Origin: Chloroflexota bacterium
GTDB lineage: Bacteria > Chloroflexota > Limnocylindria > Limnocylindrales > CSP1-4
NCBI GenBank assembly: GCA_004297395.1
Contig: SCUO01000093.1
Location: forward strand, 186,001 to 250,000
Length of the DNA: 64,000 nt
Direction: 5' to 3'
Below are positions 33,697-41,416 of the stretch, one piece after another. The notes under the pieces were generated by a model, which ran no database searches, was not told where the DNA came from, and saw only the letters and a program-made list of their open reading frames with translations. The translations under genes and the position numbers were made by a program. Each line of letters begins with the position of its first letter. Positions within the stretch are counted from its first letter, which is position 1.

Positions 33697-34792
33697 CGGC
33701 CGCGTCGCCGGCCACGCTGCCGCCGACTCCCTTGACGAGCGAATCCAGCTCCAGCAGGCCCTCGAGGGCCGCGCCGAGCTCGTCGACTGTCCACGCCCTG
33801 GCCTGGCGGGCGAGGGTCTCGGCCCGGAACGGCTGGAGACGCATCGAGCGGACGAGCGATCCCGGCGTCTCACCGCCTGTCAGGCGGTCCGCCACCTCGA
33901 GGAGCTCCCGCATCCGGCGGTGCAGGACCGCCAGGAGGACCGGCTCCGGCGTGGCCTCCAGGAGGCGCTCGAGGAGCTCGAGGGCGCGGGCCCGTTGGCG
34001 CATTCCCACGGCGTCCACGAATGCCCAGATCGAGCCCGGCACGACCTCGGCGACGAGGTCGCGGACGTCGTCGACGGTCACGGCCGGGCCGGAGCCCGCC
34101 GGGCCGGAGCCCGCCGGGCCGGAGCCCGCCGGATCGAGCGTGGCGTGGCGGAGGGCGAGCTTCTCGAGCTCGGTCACCGCCAGGCGGCCCTGCTGGCGCC
34201 GGTCGACGTCGCCCTCGCGGACGAAGCCACCGACCCTGGTCGCGAGCTCCCGCGCGGCGCCGGGGGCCAGGGCGATGCCGCGCTCCCGGGCGCGCGCCTC
34301 GATCCAGGCGGCCAGGCCGCCTTCGCGCGGGGCCTCGAAGCGACGGACCTCCCCGCCGGCCGAGCGAACGGCGTCGGCGAGTGCCTTCGAGGGCGGATCC
34401 TTCTTGCCGCTGTCGGTCTCCTCGGCGACCACAAGCCCGTTGCCATCGGCCAGGGTCGCCACCGCCGCGACGAGCGCGTCCCGGTCCTCGCCGCGCCGGA
34501 CGAGGGGGCCCGCGTTCGTGAGGATGGCCAGGGTCCCCGACCCGAACAGGGTCCCCGTCGAGAGGCGTGCCCGGATCTCGCCAATCGTCCGGGCCGCCTC
34601 GCCGACCTCGCCCCGCACGCGCCAGCGCTCGGGTGGGCCGCCCGGGAATCGGATCGGGTCGAGTCGGACCGCCTCGGCGGCGGCTTCCAGGCCGTAGGCG
34701 TCGTCGCCCCAGAAGTAGGCGACCGGGGTCGCGCTCGAGCCGGGCAGTCGGGAGGCCGCGGAACCAGGACGTGGGGATGTCACCGCCGGCAT
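33644..34792 (-). CDS. holA: DNA polymerase III subunit delta
   Basis: A 382-residue clamp-loader delta subunit that opens the beta clamp. The N-terminal AAA-like domain begins VAYFWGDDAYGLEAAAEAV near residue 25, continues GEIRARLSTGTLFGSGTLAILTNAG, and the C-terminal collar domain has LLAVLHRRMRELLEVADRL and QARAWTVDELGAALEGLLELD. The Lys in DSGKKDPPSKAL matches the usual PDKRKKxxK region. A tandem 15-bp DNA repeat (34086-34132) encodes three GSGPA units in the linker. ATG 34792 lies inside the open frame that runs on from comEC in another frame. Confidence 0.92.
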   Translation of the reverse strand: MPAVTSPRPGSAASRLPGSSATPVAYFWGDDAYGLEAAAEAVRLDPIRFPGGPPERWRVRGEVGEAARTIGEIRARLSTGTLFGSGTLAILTNAGPLVRRGEDRDALVAAVATLADGNGLVVAEETDSGKKDPPSKALADAVRSAGGEVRRFEAPREGGLAAWIEARARERGIALAPGAARELATRVGGFVREGDVDRRQQGRLAVTELEKLALRHATLDPAGSGPAGSGPAGSGPAVTVDDVRDLVAEVVPGSIWAFVDAVGMRQRARALELLERLLEATPEPVLLAVLHRRMRELLEVADRLTGGETPGSLVRSMRLQPFRAETLARQARAWTVDELGAALEGLLELDSLVKGVGGSVAGDAAVRLAFDLWVADRVAPAG

Positions 34793-37439
34793 GGTAGCCG
34801 AGGGTCTCGCCCCGGATCGCGGCGGGCGGCCACCGGCCCGCCGGCGGCGAGGCCGGGAGCTGGATCGTCGACGGCCTGGCCGTCGTCTCGACCTCGTTGT
34901 CCGGGGACGCCACCACGAGGTCGACGGAGCTCGGCTGCTGGACGGGCACGGCGCACAGGAACGCCGGGACCACCGAGCCCGCGATCGCTGTGGAGGTCAC
35001 CGGTGCGTCGACCGTCACGGCGACGTTGCTCGCCGGAAAAGAGCCAGCGTCCGCGGTTGCGTGGACCTGGATCGGGCCGGGCCCCAGCTCCAGCTCCACC
35101 GTCCCGTTCGTGTCCGTTCGGAGGACCCGGGTCCCGCCGACCTCGATCCTCGCCACCGTCGCCGGCGCGGGGTGGCCGTACGGGTTGCCGCGGCCCGACG
35201 AGATGATCGCGACACGGGGCCGGGTCGCGGCCAGGAACGGCTCGGTCGATGCCGTGCGCGATCCGTGGTGGGCGACCTTGAGGATCTCGACCGCGGGCAG
35301 GGAGCGGGCGAGGAGCGTCGGGTCGATCTCCTCCTCGATGTCGCCGGTCAGGAGAAATCGGTGGCCCGCGGCCTCGCCGAGGAGGACGATCGAAACATTG
35401 TTGATGCCCGTCCCGCCGTCCGGCGGCGTCTCGGGCACGCTGCCGATGTCCGGCCACAGGACCCGGAGGTCGACGTCGTCGATCGCGAGGCGATCACCGG
35501 TCGCGAGGATGCCACGCTCGACCCCGCCGGCGGCGAGGGCGGCGTTCAGGGCCACGTAGCCGGGGCCGGGGCCGATCATTCCCGGTTCGAGGACGCGCTG
35601 CACCGCGTACCGGCCGAGGAGGCTCGCCAGCCCGGCGGCGTGATCCTCGTGGGGGTGGCTGAGGACGATGACATCGATGCGCCGATCCCACGGCGGGAGC
35701 TGCTCGTCGAGGGCGACGAGGAGTCTCCCGGGATCGGGGCCGCCGTCCACGAGGAGGCGGGTGCCTCGCTGACCCTCGAGGAGGATCGCGTCGCCCTGGC
35801 CCACGTCCAGGACGGTCAGCCGGGCGACGCCGTCGGGACGATGGACGACCGCGATCGCGAGGGCCACGACCGCCGCCGCCAGGCCCCCGGCGATCGCCCG
35901 CTCGAGGCGGGTCCTCGGCCCTCGCGGCAGGGCCGTGCCATGTGGCGGCGGTGCGACTGCGCCCGCCGGTTGGCGCTTCGACTCGGTCCGGGCCCGCGCC
36001 CGGAGAGCGCGATCGGCGAGGAGGATGAGCGCGCCCGCCGACGCGGCGACGCCGGCGTCCCAGGGCGCCGCGAGCTCGAGGCTCGCGAACGGGATCGAAG
36101 CCCCGGCCCTGACGAGCCCGACGATCGTGGCAAGGAGGGTCCAGGCGGGCAGGCCCCCGACGGTGGCCACCAGTCCCGGCGCGCCGGCTGTGGCCAGCCC
36201 GCCCGCGACGAGGGCGATCGCCCCGGCGGCCATGGCCGGGGCCACGAGCGGGACGACACCGAGGTTCACGATCGGCGAGACGATCGACAGCCGCCCGAAC
36301 TCCAGCGCAACGATCGGGAGCGTCGCCAGCTGGGCGGCGAGCGAGACCCCCAGCGCTTCAGCGAGCCAGGCCCGGAGGCGCCCGGGCGAGGGTCCGGCGA
36401 GGCGCGCGGAGAGCGGCGTGCCCCACGCGATCAGGCCGGCGGTCGCCAGCGCGGACAGCTGGAAGCCGACGTCCTCGATGAGGCCGGGATCGACGAGCAG
36501 GAGCACGGTCACGGCCCAGCCGATCGCCGCCGCGGCCCGGCTCGGCCGGCCGAGCTCGCGTGCCAGCAGCACGACGCCGGCCATCGCCGCGGCCCGGACA
36601 ACTGACGGCGACGCGCCGACGAAGATCACGTAGGCGACGATCGCGATCGCCGTCAGGGCGGCGCGGCGACGCCGGGCGAACCGTCCGGCCAGGGCGCCGA
36701 GCGTGGCCGCGACGATGGCGATGTTCCAGCCCGAGATCGCCACCACGTGGCTGGCCCCGACGGTCGTGAAGGCAGCCGCGAGGTCGCGGTCGACGCGGTC
36801 GCGGAGGCCGATCAGGATCCCCGACGCGAGACCCGCCTCGGGCTCCGGGATCGCGAGTCGGAGGGCCTCGTCGGCGGCTCGGCGGAGGCCCTCGAGGGTC
36901 CGCGCGGCGTCGTCGGACACGCCGAGGACCTCGACCGACCGGGCGCGGAGGACGCCGGCGGCACCGATTCTCGCGAGGTACTCGCCGTACTCGCCGTCGG
37001 GCCGAGGTTCGGGCACGCCGTCGACGCCGACCCGGTCGCCGGGCACGACCACCGGCCAGGCGGGCAGGGTCGCAGCGAGGCGAAGGCCCGGCGGCGAGGC
37101 GAGGTCGAGCACAGCCGGGCGATGGCCCTCGCGGAGCGGCCCGACGCTCACGACAACCGCCGTCCACGGACCCTCGCCATCGGGCAGGGCGACGATCGCC
37201 GGCGGCGGGGCGGGCGGGGCAGCGAGGAGACGGATGGCGAGGGCGCCGGCACCCATCGCGGCCGCCACGAGGGCCAGCCCGAAGCGCCGCCGGCTCCGGA
37301 GCACCGCGACGACGCGGCCCGCCAGGGCGAGCCCGCCGGCACCGAGGAGGACGGCAACGGCGAGTGGCGGCCCGGCCGCCTCGCCCGAGGCGAGGATGAG
37401 CGCGGCGGCGATCGCGCCCGTCGCCAGCCAGGAGCTCAC
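33870..37439 (-). CDS. comEC: ComEC/Rec2 competence channel (frame lacks its expected stop and runs on through holA)
   Basis: A polytopic DNA-uptake channel. Residues 1-80 are membrane helices and a short soluble region, residues about 200-500 the competence domain (GLASGILIGLRDRV, VVAISGWNIAIVAATLG), and residues about 535-800 the metallo-beta-lactamase-like nuclease domain with LDVGQGDAILLEG and SHPHEDHAAGL (zinc/metal ligands). Conserved sequence ends near residue 800 (LRTDTNGTVELEL). No stop follows: the frame continues another 300 codons through holA in a different frame, giving 1189 codons. The +1 frame has a TGA at 34782-34780, just inside holA, so a frameshift or assembly indel is likely. 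GTG/ATG start at 37439 is 6 nt after the comEA stop. Confidence 0.85.
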   Translation of the reverse strand: MSSWLATGAIAAALILASGEAAGPPLAVAVLLGAGGLALAGRVVAVLRSRRRFGLALVAAAMGAGALAIRLLAAPPAPPPAIVALPDGEGPWTAVVVSVGPLREGHRPAVLDLASPPGLRLAATLPAWPVVVPGDRVGVDGVPEPRPDGEYGEYLARIGAAGVLRARSVEVLGVSDDAARTLEGLRRAADEALRLAIPEPEAGLASGILIGLRDRVDRDLAAAFTTVGASHVVAISGWNIAIVAATLGALAGRFARRRRAALTAIAIVAYVIFVGASPSVVRAAAMAGVVLLARELGRPSRAAAAIGWAVTVLLLVDPGLIEDVGFQLSALATAGLIAWGTPLSARLAGPSPGRLRAWLAEALGVSLAAQLATLPIVALEFGRLSIVSPIVNLGVVPLVAPAMAAGAIALVAGGLATAGAPGLVATVGGLPAWTLLATIVGLVRAGASIPFASLELAAPWDAGVAASAGALILLADRALRARARTESKRQPAGAVAPPPHGTALPRGPRTRLERAIAGGLAAAVVALAIAVVHRPDGVARLTVLDVGQGDAILLEGQRGTRLLVDGGPDPGRLLVALDEQLPPWDRRIDVIVLSHPHEDHAAGLASLLGRYAVQRVLEPGMIGPGPGYVALNAALAAGGVERGILATGDRLAIDDVDLRVLWPDIGSVPETPPDGGTGINNVSIVLLGEAAGHRFLLTGDIEEEIDPTLLARSLPAVEILKVAHHGSRTASTEPFLAATRPRVAIISSGRGNPYGHPAPATVARIEVGGTRVLRTDTNGTVELELGPGPIQVHATADAGSFPASNVAVTVDAPVTSTAIAGSVVPAFLCAVPVQQPSSVDLVVASPDNEVETTARPSTIQLPASPPAGRWPPAAIRGETLGYHAGGDIPTSWFRGLPTARLERDPGRLLLGRRRLRPGSRRRGGPTRPDPIPGRPTRALARAGRGRRGGPDDWRDPGTPLDGDPVRVGDPGHPHERGPPRPARRGPGRARRGGGDPGRWQRACGRRGDRQRQEGSALEGTRRRRSLGRRGGPSLRGPARRRPGRLDRGARPGARHRPGPRRRAGARDQGRWLRPRGRRRPAPAGPPGGDRAREARPPPRHARSGGLRPGGLRPGGLRPGRDRRRRPRPRRRGRAGLDLGIRGRRGNAPTGPRPRAPRAPPGGHAGAGPPGGPAPPDAGAPRGGGPPDRR
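34086..34132. repeat. Tandem 15-bp repeat inside holA
   Basis: About three copies of GGAGCCCGCCGGGCC, read in holA as GSGPA repeats between the AAA-like and collar domains. Confidence 0.8.
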
Positions 37440-37445
37440 CGACCG

Positions 37446-38144
37446 TCAGCGAACCGTGACGAGGTCGCGGAGGGACGCGAACGTCTTCGCCCCGACCAGC
37501 TTCCTCGTCCGGAGGTCATCCACGCTGCCGAACGGCTCGTCGGCCCGCGAATCGATGATCTTGGTCGCGGTCACCGGGCCGATGCCGGGTAGTGCCTCGA
37601 GCTCGGCCTGGGTGGCCGTGTTGAGGTCGACGAGCCCGCCGGCCGACCCGCCACCCGACCCGCCACCTGAACCTCCGTCGCCGTCGGTGGGGGCCGGATC
37701 GTCGCGGGACGGCACGATAACTCGGGCGCCGTCCTCGAGCACGGCCGCCAGATTCAGCTCCGCCGCCGCCCGGGCCGCGTCCACCCGCGGCCCGAAGCCG
37801 CCGGCCGCCGACAGGGCATCGCCGACGCGCGACCCCGGGGCCAGGCGGTACACGCCCGGCGTCATGACCGCGCCGGCGACGTCGACGACGATCTCGGGCG
37901 CGCCGCCGCCGGACCCGCCGGGTCCCCCAGATGCGGCAACGATCACCGAGCCGCCATCGATCCCGGACCCGGGCAGGCCGCCCGTGGCGACGACGATCGC
38001 CGCGCCGAGGAGGAGGGCGATGCCGCCGGCCGCGAGGGCGACCATCGATCGGGACGGCGTGGCCGCCGCCGCGCCCGCCGGCCCGGCGCTCGACGGGGCG
38101 GCGGGGGCGTCAACGACGCGCCAGGGTGCGCTGGATGGGTCCAC
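37446..38144 (-). CDS. comEA: ComEA-like DNA-binding competence protein
   Basis: A 232-residue membrane-anchored DNA receptor. An N-terminal membrane helix ([20 protein letters not shown]) is followed by a SLBB domain ([30 protein letters not shown]), a Gly/Ser-rich linker ([14 protein letters not shown]) and a C-terminal helix-hairpin-helix motif ([18 protein letters not shown]) that binds DNA. It hands DNA to ComEC, encoded 6 nt downstream. GTG 38144, with GAGG just upstream, is chosen; the frame is open to GTG 38204, but that codon lies in the loop of a strong inverted repeat. Confidence 0.9.
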   Translation of the reverse strand: MDPSSAPWRVVDAPAAPSSAGPAGAAAATPSRSMVALAAGGIALLLGAAIVVATGGLPGSGIDGGSVIVAASGGPGGSGGGAPEIVVDVAGAVMTPGVYRLAPGSRVGDALSAAGGFGPRVDAARAAAELNLAAVLEDGARVIVPSRDDPAPTDGDGGSGGGSGGGSAGGLVDLNTATQAELEALPGIGPVTATKIIDSRADEPFGSVDDLRTRKLVGAKTFASLRDLVTVR

Positions 38145-38184
38145 GAGACCTCGTCCGGCGGGTCTTCCAGGCGGGAATGGCAGA

Positions 38185-38220
38185 CGTCCCGTCCGCCGGG
38201 GCACTTCGTCGGACGGGACG
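38185..38220. terminator. 11-bp inverted repeat upstream of comEA
   Basis: CGTCCCGTCCG (38185-38195) and CGGACGGGACG (38210-38220), perfect arms with a 14-nt loop. It lies between the beta-propeller-type gene and comEA on the same strand, so it may end the upstream transcript. Confidence 0.45.
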
Positions 38221-38322
38221 TGGCGGAGAGGCTACGCGGTCCCGCTTAGCTGCGACTTACCCGCGGTGCGCAAACGCACCGGAATCGGTACGGCCCGCGA
38301 GGACAGCAACGCATGCCCGTGC

Positions 38323-38745
38323 TCAGCGGGCGAGCTGCTCCCAGGGGACCCAGTGGGTGCCGTCCCACCAGCGGTGCCAGGTGCGGCCGTCGCGGCCGAG
38401 GGCGAAGACGTCGAGGCGATCGGCGCCCCACGATGATGCGGCCGGGGTCTCCGATGGGTCGAGCTCGCCACCGAGGGTCTCCCAGCCATGCCAGGCGAGA
38501 CCGTCCCAGTAGCGATTCCAGAGCTGGCCGTCGGGCATGACGGCGAAGACCTCGAGCTGGCCGACCGCCCAGGCCGTGACAGCCGGAGCCGAAGCGAGCG
38601 TCCCGCCGAGCGATTCGGGCTCGGCCCAGGCGCCGTCCTCGAAGACGCGGTGGATGAGCGCGCCGTCGAAATCGACCCAGAAGGAATCGATCCGTCCCTC
38701 ACCCCAGGACACCGCGGTCATCCCGCGGCCGTGCGTGCTCGTCAT
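38323..38745 (-). CDS. PLL/DUF346-type beta-propeller lectin-like protein
   Basis: A 140-residue protein made of three repeats of about 46 residues. Each has W-x-x-x-R/Q-L/I-D/E-V/S-F, then D-G-x-L/T-x-x-R, then W-x-x-W/P-E-x-L-G-G (blades at SWGEGRIDSFWVD, AWAVGQLEVFAVM and SWGADRLDVFALG). This is the pattern of fucose-lectin-like (PLL, DUF346) repeats in high-GC bacteria. No signal peptide is visible, so the protein may be cytosolic or exported by other means; a full propeller would need a dimer. TACCGT 7 nt upstream of ATG 38745 suggests a leaderless mRNA. Confidence 0.75.
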   Translation of the reverse strand: MTSTHGRGMTAVSWGEGRIDSFWVDFDGALIHRVFEDGAWAEPESLGGTLASAPAVTAWAVGQLEVFAVMPDGQLWNRYWDGLAWHGWETLGGELDPSETPAASSWGADRLDVFALGRDGRTWHRWWDGTHWVPWEQLAR

Positions 38746-38752
38746 TGGGAGA

Positions 38753-38758
38753 ACGGTA
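38753..38758 (-). promoter_or_regulatory. -10 hexamer of the PLL-like gene
   Basis: TACCGT on the minus strand, 7 nt upstream of ATG 38745. No ribosome-binding site fits in the gap. Confidence 0.45.
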
Positions 38759-38794
38759 GTGGGAAGCGCGAAGCCGCGCAGGGCTCGAGGAGCC

Positions 38795-39013
38795 CTACGC
38801 GGTCGCGGGGCGCTGGCCGGACGGCCGAGCGGCTGTCGAGCCGCGCCGGCCGATCCGGGGGAGCCGGTGGAGGAGACCGGCGAGGCGCCCGGTGATGGTG
38901 ACTGCATGCGAGCGGGTAGCGCCGCGGATGATTGCCCGGCGGCGATCCTCCTCGGCCTCCCGGAGGAGGTCCTGGAGGTGCAGGGTGGCGATGTAGGCGG
39001 CAACGGGATGCAC
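38795..39013 (-). CDS. Small basic protein (72 aa) in the CGNR-divergent operon
   Basis: GTG 39013 is preceded by GAAAGGGA at a good distance. The product has a helical N-terminal half (YIATLHLQDLLREAEEDRRRAII, described by its positions 7-29) and a basic, Arg/Pro-rich C-terminal half. It is 67 nt downstream of the 41-residue membrane peptide, and both have nearly the same ribosome-binding sequence (GAAAGGG). Function unknown. Not assigned to a family. Confidence 0.6.
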   Translation of the reverse strand: MHPVAAYIATLHLQDLLREAEEDRRRAIIRGATRSHAVTITGRLAGLLHRLPRIGRRGSTAARPSGQRPATA

Positions 39014-39080
39014 GCGATGGGTCCCTTTCGAGGTCAAGGTGGGGGTCTTGGAGATCGAGCTCGGCGATCCGCTGCTGCGG

Positions 39081-39206
39081 TCAGCGAGCGTGCGAGTCAC
39101 CGATCGTCGGTCGCGAATCGACGCCCCAGCGGTTCGCGGCGTAGCCGAGGAAGCCGAGGGTAGCGATGATCGAGACGAGGGCAACGATGCCGGTGATGAT
39201 GTCCAT
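39081..39206 (-). CDS. Small single-span membrane peptide (41 aa)
   Basis: ATG 39206 follows GGAAAGGGG. The peptide is nearly all membrane helix (residues 1-22, MDIITGIVALVSIIATLGFL), then a short Tyr/Asn/Trp-containing cytoplasmic or external tail ending SHAR. It is the first gene of an operon with the 72-residue protein and is transcribed divergently from the CGNR regulator over a duplicated operator-like element. Function unknown. Confidence 0.65.
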   Translation of the reverse strand: MDIITGIVALVSIIATLGFLGYAANRWGVDSRPTIGDSHAR

Positions 39207-39266
39207 CGAGGACCCCTTTCCGTGGGACGCGTAACCTGTTGAGCAGGTCCAATCGGTTATGGGTGA

Positions 39267-39295
39267 ACCTTACCCGCTTGCGCGTAACCTGTCAA
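39267..39295 (-). promoter_or_regulatory. Consensus promoter of the small-protein operon
   Basis: On the minus strand: TTGACA (39295-39290), a 17-nt spacer, TAAGGT (39272-39267). The start near 39260 leaves a 54-nt leader that contains the first operator copy. Confidence 0.75.
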
Positions 39296-39305
39296 GCGGT
39301 ATAGA
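39278..39305 (+). promoter_or_regulatory. Promoter of the CGNR gene
   Basis: TTGCGC (39278-39283), 16-nt spacer, TATAGA (39300-39305). It overlaps the opposing promoter, so the two directions may exclude each other. CCGCTTG (39274-39280) and CAAGCGG (39293-39299) form a further inverted repeat here. Confidence 0.55.
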
Positions 39306-39317
39306 GTGGTTATCGAC

Positions 39318-39917
39318 ATGTTGATCCAGCACCCGCATGACCACGAGCACGACCTCGATCTCGAGGCCGCCCTCGACTTCCTGAACACGCGCGAGCTCGA
39401 ACACGGCCAGGTCGTCGACCGCCTCGAGCGTCCTGCCCAGCCCCGTGACTGGTTCGTCGGCCAGGGCGTCCTCCACGAGGAGGCAGCCGGGACGTGGACC
39501 GATCCCGATCTCGTGCGGATTCGCGCCGTCCGAGACGCCCTCCACGAAGTCGTCGACGCCGTCGTCCAGGAGCGCCGGCCCGACCCCGAGGCGGTCGAGG
39601 TCGTCAACGACGTCCTCGCCCAGGGCGTCGTGCCGCACCTCGACTGCGACGGGACGACCGTCCGGATCGGCCATCGCCACGGTGCGTCGCCGGTCGACGA
39701 CGCCGTCGCCTCACTGGCCGCGCCGATCGTCCACGAGCTCGCCTCCGGGCGACCGGACCGGTTCCGAATCTGTGCCAACGACACCTGCCGCTGGACGTTC
39801 TTCGATGCCTCGCCCACGGCGCGGCGGCGCTGGTGCGACATGAAGACCTGCGGCAACCGGGCCAAGGCCGCCCGCCACCGTCAGCGGGCGAAGCAGGGGC
39901 CCGCGACGGCGTCCTGA
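39318..39917 (+). CDS. CGNR zinc-finger transcriptional regulator (ABATE domain)
   Basis: A 199-residue protein. The N-terminal ABATE-like region (EAALDFLNTRELEHGQ...DRLERP near residues 16-36) is followed by a helical middle and a C-terminal CGNR zinc finger: C-x4-C in RICANDTCRW, then the RRRWCDMKTCGNRAKAARHR block with the name-giving CGNR. Such proteins are putative stress-related DNA-binding regulators. ATG 39318 is used; an in-frame GTG at 39306 would sit on the promoter. The gene is divergent from a small-protein operon over a duplicated 32-bp element. Confidence 0.9.
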   Translation: MLIQHPHDHEHDLDLEAALDFLNTRELEHGQVVDRLERPAQPRDWFVGQGVLHEEAAGTWTDPDLVRIRAVRDALHEVVDAVVQERRPDPEAVEVVNDVLAQGVVPHLDCDGTTVRIGHRHGASPVDDAVASLAAPIVHELASGRPDRFRICANDTCRWTFFDASPTARRRWCDMKTCGNRAKAARHRQRAKQGPATAS

Positions 39918-39931
39918 GCCGACCCGATCGA

Positions 39932-39950
39932 CCGGCCGGCGTCCGGCCGG
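39932..39950. terminator. Hairpin between convergent CGNR and LLM genes
   Basis: CCGGCCGG (39932-39939), CGT loop, CCGGCCGG (39943-39950), a perfect 8-bp stem located in the 50-nt gap between the two stops. Confidence 0.55.
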
Positions 39951-39967
39951 GTTACGCCCCGGCCTGC

Positions 39968-40906
39968 TCAGTCGAGCTCGAGGGCCGGGCGGACCTCCGT
40001 CGCCAGGCGGGTCATCGATTCCTCGTCGTGGGGCGACGGGAAGCCGGCGACCAGGTGGCGATAGCCGATCGACGGGTATGGCGCAAGTCGCTCGATGACG
40101 TCCTCGGGCGTCCCGACCGGCTGGTCCTCCCAGAGGCGGGCGTTCCCGTTCCGGGCGAACATCGCCTCGAAGACGCGCCGCGCTTCGTCCCGCGAGTCGC
40201 GGATGATGACCGTCCCGATCCCGGTCGTCCGCTCGATCTCGGCCGGGTCGCGGCCCTCGCGCTCGCAATGCTCGAGGAGGATCGCCTCCTTGCGCCGGAC
40301 GGCCTCGAAGCCGCCGCCGACGTTGTTGGCGTCGGCGTAGCGGGCCACGAGCCGCAGCGTGACCTTCTCGCCGCCGCCACCGATGAGCAGCGGCAGCCGC
40401 GCCTGGAGCGGCGGCGGATCGTTGCGTACCTCGCGCGCGCTGTAGCGCGGCCCGGCTGCCGACGGCGTCGCACCGTGGAGCATCCCGCGGATGACCGGCA
40501 GCGCCTCGGCCAGCCAGCGGAGGCGTTCCGGCGGTCCCTCGCCGAACTGGAGGCCGTAGGCGATGTGTTCGCGATCGAACCAGGCCGCGCCGATCCCCAG
40601 GATCGCCCGGCCGTTGCTCACGTGGTCGAGGGTCGTCGCGATCTTGGCGGTCAGCGTCGGCTCCCGGAACGTGTTGGCGCCGACCATGAGCCCGATCCGG
40701 ATCTTCTCGGTCGCCATGGCCCAGCCGGTCAGGACCGTCCAGCCCTCGAGGATCGGGCCCTGCCACGACCCGACGATCGGGTAGAGGTGGTCCCACGTCC
40801 AGAGCGTGTCGAAGCCCAGCCGATCAGCGCGCCGGCCGGCCTCGAGCAGCGACGGCCAGTCGGTGTACTGGTTCCAGCACAGGGCGCCGAGGCGAATCGG
40901 TGGCAT
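39968..40906 (-). CDS. LLM-class flavin-dependent oxidoreductase (F420-type)
   Basis: A 312-residue TIM-barrel luciferase-like oxidoreductase. Seen: WNQYTDWPSLLEAGRRADRLGFDTLWTWDHL at the N-terminus, TLDHVSNGRAILGIGAAWFDREHIAYGL near residue 92 and PLLIGGGGEKVTLRLVARYADANNVGG near 172. These motifs match the F420-dependent subgroup common in actinobacteria and Chloroflexota; cofactor and substrate are not proved. A GGAG ribosome-binding site precedes ATG 40906. Single gene. Confidence 0.93.
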   Translation of the reverse strand: MPPIRLGALCWNQYTDWPSLLEAGRRADRLGFDTLWTWDHLYPIVGSWQGPILEGWTVLTGWAMATEKIRIGLMVGANTFREPTLTAKIATTLDHVSNGRAILGIGAAWFDREHIAYGLQFGEGPPERLRWLAEALPVIRGMLHGATPSAAGPRYSAREVRNDPPPLQARLPLLIGGGGEKVTLRLVARYADANNVGGGFEAVRRKEAILLEHCEREGRDPAEIERTTGIGTVIIRDSRDEARRVFEAMFARNGNARLWEDQPVGTPEDVIERLAPYPSIGYRHLVAGFPSPHDEESMTRLATEVRPALELD

Positions 40907-41035
40907 GCGGGTGCTCCGGTCCGATGCAACGAGGAGGGAGCGAGCCCGAAGGGCGGTTCCTCGTCCTTCGGGCTCTTCCCGGGCCGTCCGGCTAGAGACG
41001 ATCCGGGCAGGACCAACGGTAGCAGGACGGCTGGC

Positions 41036-41416
41036 TCAGGCCTCGCGGGGCCGGACCTCGAGCTGCGCTCGGACGAGGTCGCGCACGGCCGGTGCCGCGG
41101 CCGCCTCCGCCGAGCGGACCTTGACGTGCCGGATCCGCTTGCCGGTCCCCTCGACCAACCCACCAGAGTCGGGCAGGATCGCGCCGTCGGCGAGCTGGAG
41201 GTTGACCCAGCCGGCATGCGGGATCAGGGCGAACACGAGATCGCGCATCCGCATCGACCAGCCGAAGGCCAGGAGGCCGGTACCGGGGTCGAAGCGAACC
41301 TCGAGCCCGGGCGCTTCCGCCCGGATCAGCGCCTCCAGCGCCCGGGCCGCCGAGACCACCGTCCCGGCGTGGGTCGAGAGGACGGCGTCCCAGCTGTCGG
41401 GTTTCTCGGGCCTCAT
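41036..41416 (-). CDS. DUF1801-like protein
   Basis: A 126-residue soluble protein resembling the DUF1801/YdhG alpha-beta fold: an N-terminal helix pair (ALEALIRAEAPGLEVRFDPGTGLLAFG), a core with MRDLVFALIPHAGWVNLQLADGA, and the closing GTGKRIRHVKVRS, where the family has a K-x-x-R-x-x-x motif. Function unknown. The ATG overlaps the leuS stop (ATGA), so it is coupled to leuS. Confidence 0.75.
   Translation of the reverse strand: MRPEKPDSWDAVLSTHAGTVVSAARALEALIRAEAPGLEVRFDPGTGLLAFGWSMRMRDLVFALIPHAGWVNLQLADGAILPDSGGLVEGTGKRIRHVKVRSAEAAAAPAVRDLVRAQLEVRPREA

Larger units (their letters stand above)
39229..39313. promoter_or_regulatory. Duplicated 32-bp operator-like element between divergent genes
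   Basis: Two direct copies, 39229-39260 and 39282-39313, share GCGTAACCTGT at the start and GGTTAT at the end with 53 bp between copies. Each copy is also an inverted repeat TAACC-N18-GGTTA. The second copy overlaps the promoters of both directions, so the element is a good candidate for a repressor or activator site, most simply of the CGNR protein encoded next to it. Confidence 0.7.
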
